From NCBI RefSeq assembly GCF_900104675.1, contig NZ_LT629945.1, forward strand, positions 1,664,756-1,728,755: a DNA stretch of 64,000 bases, given 5' to 3'. The notes under the pieces were generated by a model that did no database searches, was not told the origin of the DNA, and worked only from the letters and a program-made list of their open reading frames with translations. Made by a program: the position numbers and the translations under genes. Positions 24,673 to 32,582 of this stretch are shown here, piece by piece (position 1 is the stretch's first letter; each line of letters opens with the position of its first letter). The stretch is from Angelakisella massiliensis. Lineage in GTDB: Bacteria > Bacillota > Clostridia > Oscillospirales > Ruminococcaceae.

Positions 24673-24720
24673 GGTCTCCACCTCCTTGCAACAACTTTTT
24701 CTGGGATTCAACTTCTGCCC

Positions 24721-25434
24721 TCACAGGTCGTCCTTGTTTTGCGCCATTGCTTGGGCGATCTGTTTCATAGCCATGTCGATATAGAGATACACCCCATCAC
24801 GATCACAGTGGAACAGGTTGGAGTAACATGTGCTTTCGTTCGGGTGAAGGGGATTCGGTTCCACTACTTCGGTGGCTTCCAGCAGACCAGTACCCAATTC
24901 AGCCGCAGCAGTAAGAGCCTTTTTCAGAACAGCAAACTGCCCATCGCTCCAATGTCTCTCCAGATCTTCAAGCACTTTGGGGTCCTGCTCCATGTCTTTG
25001 AGAAGCTGCATAACTTGATCTGGAGACAGATATACACCGGAGCAATAGTTTTCGATGATTCGGTTCTGCATGGGGTTTGGAAAAGAAACAGGAGTCACTT
25101 GATCCCACGAGGTGAAGTACCGCTCATATTCCGGCTTTTCTTCCACCAGGAAAGAAAAGGCACTGCCTCTGGTGTAATAGTAATCCCGGAAAAAACCTTG
25201 GATCACTGCAATATAGAAGCCATGGCTTTTGTCAAACAGCTCGTCGGATTCTGTTCCAACCCCAACCCGCAGGGTATCCAGATATTTTTCTGCATAGAAA
25301 TCTTCGATTCCATGCTGTACGGCAAGGGCCAGCACCTTTTCCTCCTGTCCCTGCCGTATCCAGGTTAGGGGAGTAAAATACCATTCCCGCATTTCCTCTG
25401 GTGAAATCGGGTGAAAACTTACATCATATCCCAT
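24721..25434 (-). CDS. Immunity-like protein, DUF1877-like appearance
   Basis: The 237-residue protein begins GYDVSFHPISPEEMREWYF, has aromatic-rich helices in the middle and the segment FTSWDQVTPVSFPNPMQNRI, and ends in a helix with repeated Met/Gln/Ala. The N-terminus and a YLSPDQVMQLL segment faintly recall DUF1877-type immunity proteins, but I would not assign it firmly. ATG 25434 has GAGGAGGAATT upstream. The gene is spaced 11 bp from the upstream gene and 48 bp from the downstream one, within the co-directional array. Confidence 0.45.
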   Translation of the reverse strand: MGYDVSFHPISPEEMREWYFTPLTWIRQGQEEKVLALAVQHGIEDFYAEKYLDTLRVGVGTESDELFDKSHGFYIAVIQGFFRDYYYTRGSAFSFLVEEKPEYERYFTSWDQVTPVSFPNPMQNRIIENYCSGVYLSPDQVMQLLKDMEQDPKVLEDLERHWSDGQFAVLKKALTAAAELGTGLLEATEVVEPNPLHPNESTCYSNLFHCDRDGVYLYIDMAMKQIAQAMAQNKDDL

Positions 25435-25445
25435 AAAATTCCTCC

Positions 25446-26225
25446 TCAGTAATCCAGTAAAATGGGCACCTGCTGTTCCTCGGCAAACCGCATGGCCCTC
25501 CAGAACATGGAGAAGGCAAACTTGGCCAGGGATTGGGTGTCAAACTGGGTATGCTCCTGAATATCTGCCCTGCTGATTTTCCCATGCGCGGGAATAATGC
25601 CGTCTGTCGGATAGCCTTCCGTTTCGCTCCAGCTCAGAATGGTATCCTCATCGGCCTGCCATGCCAGCTGGTTCAGCTTCTCCAGCTCCTTCCGCAGTCC
25701 GCCCAGGGTGGCGATCATCGCCTGATTATCGGTGGGCAGAGGCGCCTGAAAGAAGAAGGAATCCGCCAGAGGCAGCCACCAGGTTGCCCCACGCAGCAGG
25801 GACCACACCCGCTCCTCGTCCGATGCAAGACGGGCGACCAGAGGATGCTCCCCGAAGTTCCAGTCCTTCTCCACAGTGGAAGGCACCGGCTCATTGTATG
25901 TATGGCAGGCGGCAACCAGCAGCATTGCGCCGAAGGCATCCCAATCCGGCTTGTCGGTGTAATAGGGCTTCTCATTATCCTCCGGCCAAGGAGCATAGGG
26001 AGGCTGGCCCGGCTGAGAAATGGCGCTCAAGATCTGATCCCGCCAGTTCTCCACCGCCGCCTGGACCTCAGCCGGGGACATTTCTTCCTCGTTATCAGCA
26101 GCTTCTCCATCCGGCGTGATTTTTTGAAAGCCCCATCCATTTTCTTCCGCCCACTGCTGAACAACAGTTTTCCAGTTGTGAGAATAGTACCGGGTCAATG
26201 TTCCGGCGTAGATGTCAAGTCCCAT
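25446..26225 (-). CDS. Immunity-like protein of unknown family
   Basis: The 259-residue protein opens GLDIYAGTLTRYYSHNWKT, continues with a proline-rich linker (GQPPYAPWPEDNEKPYY) and two helical domains rich in Trp and Phe (VWSLLRGATWWLPLADSFFF), and ends FAEEQQVPILLDY. No named family is recognised, but the opening motif is typical of small soluble proteins in orphan immunity loci of gut Firmicutes. ATG 26225 follows AAAGGAGGCATC. Function by context only. Confidence 0.45.
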   Translation of the reverse strand: MGLDIYAGTLTRYYSHNWKTVVQQWAEENGWGFQKITPDGEAADNEEEMSPAEVQAAVENWRDQILSAISQPGQPPYAPWPEDNEKPYYTDKPDWDAFGAMLLVAACHTYNEPVPSTVEKDWNFGEHPLVARLASDEERVWSLLRGATWWLPLADSFFFQAPLPTDNQAMIATLGGLRKELEKLNQLAWQADEDTILSWSETEGYPTDGIIPAHGKISRADIQEHTQFDTQSLAKFAFSMFWRAMRFAEEQQVPILLDY

Positions 26226-26249
26226 AGTGATGCCTCCTTTTGTGCTTGG

Positions 26250-27191
26250 TCAAAGCCGTTCCAGGGTACAGTCGTGCCCGGAATGGTCCGTATCTAAAAT
26301 GATTTCCATAATGGTGTCCATAGTCTCTTTCCCGAGATTACGGACGCTTTTTTCATAGGCCAGCCACTGGATGTGGATGGGTTGTCCATACTCATGCCGC
26401 CCAAAACCGCCCCGGAGAATATCGTTGAAAGCGTTCAGGTTCCGACCGATCTTCCAGTCCAAACCGGATGTAAATACCCGCTCCACCTCGTCATAAAAGC
26501 CGGCCATGTTAGAAAAGCGGCGGCCGTCGATGGTGAACTTCTGCCGCTGTGGTTGCTCCGCTGTAAACACCCGGTCGATCTGCTCCAGATTATACTCCAA
26601 GATCCAGCCATGAAACTGATGGTAAAGCGGCAAAAGCAGTTCTCTGGAACTGCCCAGCACATCCAGCCCCCGGTCATCGTATAGGTGGTAGAGGTACGGT
26701 CCCGGCCCTGTCAGATAAACGCTGGACACAAAGCCGCTCCAGCCTCCGATATCCCCCAGAATGATCTCCCGCAGAAGTTGCTCCGGCTGAAAGGTAATCC
26801 CGCTGAGATCCCAGTAAAACTGCACTTGTGCATGGGTATCCCCATCTTCATCCAGCTCTATGGCTGGAAGTTGCTCATCGGGAACCGGAAGTCCCATTCG
26901 CTGCTGGATAACGGTCAGCAGGGACTCGGCAGGTTCTTCATCGGGATACCCGTCGATCCGCAGAAGGTCCGGCATCGCCGGAAGTGCCCGATAGATCGCG
27001 GCGGCCCGGTCCAGCGCACCCTGAACATAGGCGGGGTTGGGTCTCAGCTTCGCTGCACTCCTGTCCAGATAGATTGGTTCCTCCCCGCCGATCTCAAACC
27101 GAATGCCTACCGGCGCATGGTAGAACAGAGGGTGTTCCAGTCCAGCCATGCCCAGCTTATGTAAAATGTCTTCAAACCGCTTTGCCAGCAT
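26250..27191 (-). CDS. DUF3885-like domain fused to a barstar-like domain
   Basis: This 313-residue protein looks like two immunity modules joined. Residues about 1-210 resemble DUF3885 (GIRFEIGGEEPIY, VYLTGPGPYLYHLYDDRGLDV, LYHQFHGWILEYN). Residues about 215-313 have the barstar layout: FTIDGRRFSNMAGFYDEVERVF, the GRNLNAFNDILRGGFG segment that corresponds to the RNase-binding helix and loop of barstar, and a final MEIILDTDHSG strand. Barstar binds and blocks barnase-type ribonucleases, so the C-terminal part probably neutralises an RNase toxin. ATG 27191 has GGCGGAGGG upstream. Confidence 0.75.
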   Translation of the reverse strand: MLAKRFEDILHKLGMAGLEHPLFYHAPVGIRFEIGGEEPIYLDRSAAKLRPNPAYVQGALDRAAAIYRALPAMPDLLRIDGYPDEEPAESLLTVIQQRMGLPVPDEQLPAIELDEDGDTHAQVQFYWDLSGITFQPEQLLREIILGDIGGWSGFVSSVYLTGPGPYLYHLYDDRGLDVLGSSRELLLPLYHQFHGWILEYNLEQIDRVFTAEQPQRQKFTIDGRRFSNMAGFYDEVERVFTSGLDWKIGRNLNAFNDILRGGFGRHEYGQPIHIQWLAYEKSVRNLGKETMDTIMEIILDTDHSGHDCTLERL

Positions 27192-27205
27192 GATATCCCT
27201 CCGCC

Positions 27206-27565
27206 TTATAACATTTCATACAGCAGGGCAGCGTCGCCCTGCACCAGTTCCAGATGGGAGTGCAGCGTTTCAAGTCCGCTTTGCACCGCCTCGGCGGGCA
27301 GATCCCAGTCTGGGGCAATTTCAGCGGCCAGCTTCGGGAGGTCCTGCTCCCGAAGGGCTGCCAGCGCATTAGACGCCAGCTCTCCCTCCAGCAAAGCGCA
27401 GTCCAGGGTGTCCTCCGTCTGGGGAGCAGGAAAACGGACATCCAGATCCAGCTCGCTCTCACACCAGTCCCAGATGGCCATATAGACCGCGCCGGAGCAG
27501 TCGCCGTTGGACAGTTCCTGCCGCCGGCCGTCTTTGAGAAGATAAAAGGATGCGATCTGTGACAT
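27206..27565 (-). CDS. Small acidic immunity-like protein
   Basis: The 119-residue acidic protein opens SQIASFYLLKDGRRQEL and is then largely helical with many Glu, Asp, Leu and Ala residues (WDWCESELDLDV, LASNALAALREQDL). No domain is recognised. A strong ribosome site (AAAAGAGGAATC) and tight spacing (14 bp to the next gene) support it as real. Strongly acidic small proteins are typical for inhibitors of basic nuclease toxins, which is only a suggestion here. Confidence 0.5.
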   Translation of the reverse strand: MSQIASFYLLKDGRRQELSNGDCSGAVYMAIWDWCESELDLDVRFPAPQTEDTLDCALLEGELASNALAALREQDLPKLAAEIAPDWDLPAEAVQSGLETLHSHLELVQGDAALLYEML

Positions 27566-27585
27566 AGAGATTCCTCTTTTCTATT

Positions 27586-28164
27586 TCACCCCACATTAGG
27601 TGGAACACTGTTTTTTACATTATCTTTTTGTAAGTGTTGAATTAAAGCAATACTTCCTGCGGGCATAATCTCCTTCAATTCTTCCACTGTAAAATCTTTC
27701 ATAAATCTGATATCACTTCTCTTTTTTGTCCCTGGAGTAAGGAATGCATCAACATAATCTTCCCTACAAAATCCGTCCCATGGCAAAAAACCAAACCACG
27801 CATTTAGCAAATGGTCGAAGTCCGTTGATTTGTTTTTATATAAACCAAGCGTTGGGGATATATCACTTTTATAGTTTGGAACATTTGTGTATGAAATAGT
27901 TTTATTCCCTATAAGATGTAATCCATATCCTCTTTGCGGGTGTCTATTCAGTGTTGTAATGATGATTGGCTTTGTTAAATTCAAGCTGTCAAGATTCTCT
28001 ACCAATTCTTCCTCACTTGAAAACAGCACATCAAAGAATGCCATTGTATATTGTTTGTATTTTTGCCCTTCCAACTCAAAACGGCAGCAAAGTTGACCGA
28101 TTGTCCATGCTGTTTCTTCCAATTGAATACTTAAGATTGCGCCTTCAGTGAGAGCTTTTGACAA
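27586..28164 (-). CDS. Imm26-like immunity protein (AT-rich insert)
   Basis: The 192-residue protein starts with the Imm26-like pattern GAILSIQLEETAWTIGQLCCRFE, a beta-rich opening in which a 'G-x-I-x-x-I-x-L' strand is followed by a G-Q strand, then FDVLFSS and a beta/alpha remainder. Imm26 proteins protect against diverse polymorphic toxins. It starts with TTG 28164, preceded by AAGGAGGGATTT. The gene is distinctly richer in A and T than most of the array and uses A/T-ending codons, as do the genes at 28758 and 29942, which suggests separate acquisition from a lower-GC donor. Confidence 0.55.
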   Translation of the reverse strand: MSKALTEGAILSIQLEETAWTIGQLCCRFELEGQKYKQYTMAFFDVLFSSEEELVENLDSLNLTKPIIITTLNRHPQRGYGLHLIGNKTISYTNVPNYKSDISPTLGLYKNKSTDFDHLLNAWFGFLPWDGFCREDYVDAFLTPGTKKRSDIRFMKDFTVEELKEIMPAGSIALIQHLQKDNVKNSVPPNVG

Positions 28165-28177
28165 GATAAATCCCTCC

Positions 28178-28690
28178 TTAATCCTCCATCAGCCCTTCTA
28201 CCTGCATCCGGATCACATAGAAGGCCCGCACCCAGTCCAGCTCCTGCTCCATGGATTTCTCCAAAGCCAGCAGGCGGCGCTTTCCCAGCCTTCGATCCAG
28301 GAGAGCAAAGATGCGGACAAGAGGATTCTCGCTGACAAGGCTTTTCTCGATGCTCTGGTTGTCAAAGATCCCAAACGCCTCATAGAACACCTTTTGGTCA
28401 AAGGTGCCCTGCTCCAGCGCAAAGGCATGAGCCTGGTTGATGGCCTCTTTTGCGGAGTCGCAATCTTTCAGCGTTGTGGACCGCAGGTGATGAAATTTTG
28501 TCCACACATTCTCAAAATAGGTGTAGTAGTTGCTCCGCAGCACTTCCACACCGTCCATGCGAATGGCTGCCCGGCCCTCATGGTCAGCGCTTTTGCTGTA
28601 ACTGGTGGCAAAATACTGGATGTGGCCCCGGAGCGCCGGGCACAGGTAATCATTTTCCAGCTTGTTCCGGATTCCGCTCCAAGTTGGCAT
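28178..28690 (-). CDS. SF0329-like conserved protein
   Basis: The 170-residue protein opens MPTWSGIRNKLENDYLCPALRGHIQYF and contains RMDGVEVLRSNYYTYFEN and RIFALLDRRLGKRRLL, features I associate with the uncharacterised SF0329 family. It is basic and helical. The function is unknown; such proteins occur frequently in immunity and toxin neighbourhoods. ATG 28690 is preceded by AAAGGAGGCGG. It is 13 bp from the start of the downstream gene. Confidence 0.55.
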   Translation of the reverse strand: MPTWSGIRNKLENDYLCPALRGHIQYFATSYSKSADHEGRAAIRMDGVEVLRSNYYTYFENVWTKFHHLRSTTLKDCDSAKEAINQAHAFALEQGTFDQKVFYEAFGIFDNQSIEKSLVSENPLVRIFALLDRRLGKRRLLALEKSMEQELDWVRAFYVIRMQVEGLMED

Positions 28691-28757
28691 AGCGACCGCC
28701 TCCTTTCGGCTGTGGCTGCGGGTAAGGTAAACTTCCCAATTGATTAAAATTTAAAGA

Positions 28758-29108
28758 TTACATACAATCCTCGATATATGATCGTTCTATAAATTCTTTT
28801 ACTGCAAATAGATCTGTAAACTCCACATACCGGGGAAATCCGTCCGCATTATGTGCTGAGTAAGTCAAATGGAACATATAGTAGATGTCCCTTCCTATTC
28901 CGCTTCTGACAACATATAGCACATCATCATTGGAATCACACTTCGCAACCGCCCGGATTTTTTTGCCGGATAAGAAGTGGCCTTGTCCTATTTCTTTGTT
29001 TAGTTCAACGACAAATGCTCCGTCCGCCTGTGTGAGGGGAAGCAGATACCAGTTAAAATCCTTACCATATTTATCGTACAGATCACAGAACATTTCTTCT
29101 AATGTCAT
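28758..29108 (-). CDS. Small immunity-like protein (AT-rich)
   Basis: The 116-residue protein shows a helix-rich start (EEMFCDLYDKYGKDFNWYLLPL), a strand pair around AFVVELNKEI and KIRAVAKCDSNDDVLYVV, and a final helix (AVKEFIERSYIEDCM). No named family is recognised. Its composition is more A/T-rich than most neighbours. ATG 29108 has AAGGAAAAATG upstream. An immunity role is inferred from the context. Confidence 0.45.
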   Translation of the reverse strand: MTLEEMFCDLYDKYGKDFNWYLLPLTQADGAFVVELNKEIGQGHFLSGKKIRAVAKCDSNDDVLYVVRSGIGRDIYYMFHLTYSAHNADGFPRYVEFTDLFAVKEFIERSYIEDCM

Positions 29109-29162
29109 TGTTCATTTTTCCTTCATCCATTTACAGTTCAGCTCTCAACCGCCGCGCTGTTT

Positions 29163-29912
29163 TTATTGCTCATTGAGATACCTCGCCAGTTTCTTCTCCA
29201 GCAGTTCTGTCATATCATTGCAGAGGCGCTTTACCTTGTCCTGCTCATGGGCGTAGTACCAGATGGTTTCCTCTCCGGGGCGGAGCAGGAGCTGGTCGCC
29301 GTCCGCTTCTTTCCAGAACTCGCCCAGCACACAATACCTCTCTCCATGGATGGTCAGATCAAACATCCCGGAAAGGGAAAGGATCACGCCTGTGGATGCC
29401 TGGATGCCTGCGGTCAGCAGGAAAAACTCCCTCACCTGGGACGGGAGCGTGAAGTCCAGCACGCTTTCTTGATTCCCGATCTGCTCCTCCGTGGCGGTGG
29501 GCTTGATCTCATCCGTGGGGTCCAGCACCTTTGCCAACGCCTTGGAGAACTTGGGATAGCGTCGAAACAGCTCCGGGTTGTCGGCCTTGAATTTCGCTTG
29601 CTTTTCCCGCTGCACCCGCTCCTGCTCCTTGCAGAAAGCGTCCAGCTCGGCCAAATACCGCTCCTGGTAGAGATTGCTGGCCTCAAATGCTGTGCCGCTC
29701 TTTTCCAGAATGGCGATGGCTCCCTTTTGGCTGCCAAACACCGGGACCCACTGAAAACCGTGTCGGCAGGGCTTCAGTTTCAGGAATTCACCCCGACTCA
29801 GCAGGGCTTCCAACTCCGTCTCATGTTCGTCCCACCAGTTCCGCCAGGTTTCAGGTGTTTCCCGTCCCTCAACCAAGTCCAGGAGTTTTTCAGTCAATGA
29901 TTCTTTGTCCAT
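29163..29912 (-). CDS. SMI1/KNR4 (SUKH) family immunity protein
   Basis: The 249-residue protein has a helical, Trp-rich N-terminal half with a long charged helix (FCKEQERVQREKQAKF) and a C-terminal SUKH domain: a helix with TATEEQIGNQESVLDFTLPSQVREF, FLLTAGIQAS, and LSLSGMFDLTIHGERYCVLGEFWKEADGD. SUKH proteins are the most widespread immunity superfamily against nuclease and other polymorphic toxins. ATG 29912 follows AGGGAGAATC. The N-terminal half probably adds a second specificity or folds as its own domain. Confidence 0.7.
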   Translation of the reverse strand: MDKESLTEKLLDLVEGRETPETWRNWWDEHETELEALLSRGEFLKLKPCRHGFQWVPVFGSQKGAIAILEKSGTAFEASNLYQERYLAELDAFCKEQERVQREKQAKFKADNPELFRRYPKFSKALAKVLDPTDEIKPTATEEQIGNQESVLDFTLPSQVREFFLLTAGIQASTGVILSLSGMFDLTIHGERYCVLGEFWKEADGDQLLLRPGEETIWYYAHEQDKVKRLCNDMTELLEKKLARYLNEQ

Positions 29913-29941
29913 AGGTGCGATTCTCCCTGATAAATGAAAAA

Positions 29942-30271
29942 CTATAAATCCGTAAGAAAGATTTCCGCAGCTCCCTTTTTCCGCAGTTTATACTTCTGCA
30001 CCTTGCTCAATGGAATTTCAAACGATGCATCTGTCTTAGGAAATCTGTTGTCTAAGATGTCTTCATATAGGACGGTAATAAATGGATTCCACTTTTGCAG
30101 CTTAGTTCTTTTCGCTGATTTTTCCAAGTATTCGTACCCGCCGGCCAAATAGAAAATCTCCAACGCCAATGCCAAATCGCAGTCCGGGTCAGCGAGGATT
30201 GTTCTTGGGACTTCGAACCCGTCATCCCAGTTATACTCATCAAGTTTATTCTTCAAATCAGCATACGCCAT
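29942..30271 (-). CDS. DUF4274 family protein (AT-rich)
   Basis: The 109-residue protein matches DUF4274 well: LDEYNWDDGFEVPRTIL, then DPDCDLALALEIFYLAGGYEYL, followed by WNPFITVLYEDI. The family is small, helical and associated with polymorphic toxin immunity loci, without a known mechanism. ATG 30271 has CGGAGGCGGAGGAA upstream, one of the strongest sites in the array. The gene is AT-richer than its neighbours. Confidence 0.7.
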   Translation of the reverse strand: MAYADLKNKLDEYNWDDGFEVPRTILADPDCDLALALEIFYLAGGYEYLEKSAKRTKLQKWNPFITVLYEDILDNRFPKTDASFEIPLSKVQKYKLRKKGAAEIFLTDL

Positions 30272-30287
30272 TTCCTCCGCCTCCGTT

Positions 30288-31400
30288 TCAGAGGGCGCAA
30301 GAATAGATGCTCATGGCCCCGTAGTCGGTGTGCAGGACAAGTCCACTCTTGGTAAAGGCAAAATTCACCTGCCGCACCACAAAGGGGTCATCAATGGTGG
30401 CCAGCAGCTGGCCGCTGCCGGTATCCCACAGCTCTATGGGGGAGCTGCCACGATCCTGCTGAACAGCCATCAGGCTGCCCCTTGTCCTCACCGCGCAGGT
30501 ATCCGAAAAACTCAGCCCCTGCCGGACAGAAAACGGGAAAGGATTGGCTATTTCCTCTCCGGTCTGGGTCAGATAGAACCTGCCGCCCACCGAGAAGCAC
30601 TGGTCATCCGGAGAGAAGAAGGGATGCCAGCCCTCATTGTGAATCACTACTTTTGGGGCGGACTTCAAATCGACCAGCACATACTCCCCCTCGGTGACGC
30701 GGTAGGCCGCTTTGCTCTGCCGGGGAGAGAGCATCCCGAAGCAGTAATAGGCAAAATTCGGGTCTTTTGACTTCTTGCATTTTACCGCTTCCCGCCATAC
30801 CTCCGTGTTGCTGCCAAAGTCAAAGACGACGATCTCCTCGCCCGTGTACCACAGGGCCAGGTCGCCGCTGGCATCCAGCATGGTCTTCATGCTGTTTTTC
30901 TTGTTGGCGAAGGGCGTGATTTCATGGGTGCGGAGTGAGAACTGTTGGAGGAGATAGCTGTTGTTCAGCAGCAGAGTATCATTGGGGCAGAGAACCTGCT
31001 CATAGGTCATTCTCTTTGCGCCCAGGGAAACTGTTTCGAGGATCTCCCCGCTGCCATCGAAGTGATAGAGGGTTTCGTCCTCAAAATCTCCGACCACCCT
31101 TGTCAGGAAGAAGTCATCCCGTGTGAGGACGGCAGCCAGGGGCATAAAACCGTTGCTGTCCTTGCCGACAAACCGATGGCACCGCGCCTGCCCAACAGCG
31201 GCATCCGAATTATGGTAGACAAATCCTTTCCGCATCTGGCCCATCATGGCACTGGCGGCCTTGCTCTTGACCTGGAAGGCGGAGTCACACAGGATCTCCT
31301 TGACCTTCCCGCCATTCAAGCAGGTTCGGATGGTATGTCCGTCAATTTCAATCCGCCACTGCTTATTTGTGGCGGGGTTGAGGAAGGTTTTTTCAATCAT
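30288..31400 (-). CDS. WGR-like N-terminal segment with beta-propeller-like repeats
   Basis: The 370-residue protein opens with a WGR-like segment (QWRIEIDGHTIRTCLNGG and a following KSKAASAMMGQMRKGFVYHN) that in other proteins binds nucleic acid or acts as an interaction domain. The remainder is beta-strand rich with propeller-like repeats (ASGDLALWYTGEEIVVFDFGS, SPIELWDTGSGQLLATIDD). A second propeller-like gene lies at 42816. ATG 31400 is preceded by AAAGGAGGAACGG, and the downstream end touches the next unit at 17 bp. Role in immunity is inferred. Confidence 0.55.
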   Translation of the reverse strand: MIEKTFLNPATNKQWRIEIDGHTIRTCLNGGKVKEILCDSAFQVKSKAASAMMGQMRKGFVYHNSDAAVGQARCHRFVGKDSNGFMPLAAVLTRDDFFLTRVVGDFEDETLYHFDGSGEILETVSLGAKRMTYEQVLCPNDTLLLNNSYLLQQFSLRTHEITPFANKKNSMKTMLDASGDLALWYTGEEIVVFDFGSNTEVWREAVKCKKSKDPNFAYYCFGMLSPRQSKAAYRVTEGEYVLVDLKSAPKVVIHNEGWHPFFSPDDQCFSVGGRFYLTQTGEEIANPFPFSVRQGLSFSDTCAVRTRGSLMAVQQDRGSSPIELWDTGSGQLLATIDDPFVVRQVNFAFTKSGLVLHTDYGAMSIYSCAL

Positions 31401-31675
31401 GGTTTTGACCGTTCCTCCTTTCGGATCAGGATGCTTTTTCCTTCGGTGTTGATGCTATACAGGTCATCCAGATGGATGTGGAATCCATCCTCACGAGTGG
31501 TTTCTGCCATACCCAAAGCGGCTTTCGCCAATAGAAGCAGCCCCGCCCGGTTTCCCGTTAGCTCCAATTCATTTCCATCGGCATGAGTGGTAAAGGAGAG
31601 GTGGGCTTCCGGTTCCACTGGAAGGATGGGCAGTTGTTCATCATTCAGTTGAATGGTCAGTGTTTTGGGTTTCAT
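31397..31675 (-). CDS. Imm32-like small immunity protein
   Basis: The 92-residue protein shows the pattern of Imm32-type proteins: a strand pair (LSFTTHADGNELELTGN), a helix GLLLLAKAALGMAE, a histidine-bearing strand GFHIHLDDLYSI and a last strand KSILIRKEE. I start at ATG 31675, preceded by AGGTGGGATAC, not at the longer frame. It overlaps the start of the WGR-like gene by 4 bp (ATGA), so the two are co-translated. Confidence 0.5.
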   Translation of the reverse strand: MKPKTLTIQLNDEQLPILPVEPEAHLSFTTHADGNELELTGNRAGLLLLAKAALGMAETTREDGFHIHLDDLYSINTEGKSILIRKEERSKP

Positions 31676-31703
31676 CGCTTGTATCCCACCTTTTGAAAAC
31701 TCC

Positions 31704-32567
31704 TCAATCAAAATCCATCCAGACCAGGTGTTTTCCGCAGTGGAGGCACTGGAACAGATAGCATTGCAGATGCCCGCCATTGACGGATTCCTGAATCATT
31801 TCCCTCTGCTCATCGTCCCACATGGGATCGTCCAGCACATCGTCCAGCACACCCAGCGCCCGCAGTTCTCTGGCACCCACATGGCCCAGATAGGCACAGT
31901 AGTCGCCGCAGTGGGCGCGCCAGTATTCCTGCTGCCAACCGGAGTAGCCGGGAGTTCGGTGGATCAGCTCGTCCAGGCGGGCCGGGTCCTCTACGCCATC
32001 GTCTACGGAGCAATCGTCCTGGAAGCTGCCGTCATATTTCCGGGCCGCCTCGCCGCTGGAGATACACTCCGGGCACAGGTACTCAATATCCTCCACAGCG
32101 TAAAAGGGGCCTGTATAGAAAATATGGGTCGTCTTGCCGCAGCAGTCGCAGGCAACGCCATCCGCGGACTCCTCAAAAGCGCCGGTTTCCAGCGGATTGG
32201 GGTGATACCGGAAGGTGGGCAGGCCCAGCTGGGCCTGCCGCTCCTTCTCTTTCTGCTTTTCCTCCGGCGTTTTGGGCTTGGGGAGAGCATAATGATTGCC
32301 CCAGTTTTCCGCATATTCCTTCAGCGTGCCCAGCCGCTTGAGTGTTTTTTTATCGGAACGATTTCCGATTTGGCAGAGCAGTTCGTAGGCATCCTTCTTG
32401 AAGTCCAGCAGATCATACACATCCACCAGCACCTCCTTGGCCTGCTTGTCTTCCGACTGCTCCAGTTTCTCCTTGAAGGTATAGAGAGCGCGGACACTGT
32501 CTGGATTTCCTTTTGTCTCTCGAAACTGCTTTTGGAGTTCAATATATTCCTTCAGATATTCGTTCAT
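31704..32567 (-). CDS. CbrC/UPF0167 family protein (colicin-tolerance type)
   Basis: The 287-residue protein has a helical N-terminal part (about 1-110) and a C-terminal CbrC domain: LPTFRYHPNPLETGAF, VACDCCGKTTHIFYTGPFYAVEDIEYLCPECI, SGWQQEYWRAHCGDYCAYLGHVG, and a last CxxC pair (CLHCGKHLVWMDFD). Escherichia coli CbrC affects colicin E2 tolerance, and UPF0167 proteins are frequent in immunity loci. The Cys pairs suggest zinc binding. ATG 32567 has GGGAGATTGTG upstream. It is followed by 28 bp to the Imm32-like gene. Confidence 0.75.
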   Translation of the reverse strand: MNEYLKEYIELQKQFRETKGNPDSVRALYTFKEKLEQSEDKQAKEVLVDVYDLLDFKKDAYELLCQIGNRSDKKTLKRLGTLKEYAENWGNHYALPKPKTPEEKQKEKERQAQLGLPTFRYHPNPLETGAFEESADGVACDCCGKTTHIFYTGPFYAVEDIEYLCPECISSGEAARKYDGSFQDDCSVDDGVEDPARLDELIHRTPGYSGWQQEYWRAHCGDYCAYLGHVGARELRALGVLDDVLDDPMWDDEQREMIQESVNGGHLQCYLFQCLHCGKHLVWMDFD

Positions 32568-32582
32568 GGTCACAATCTCCCA

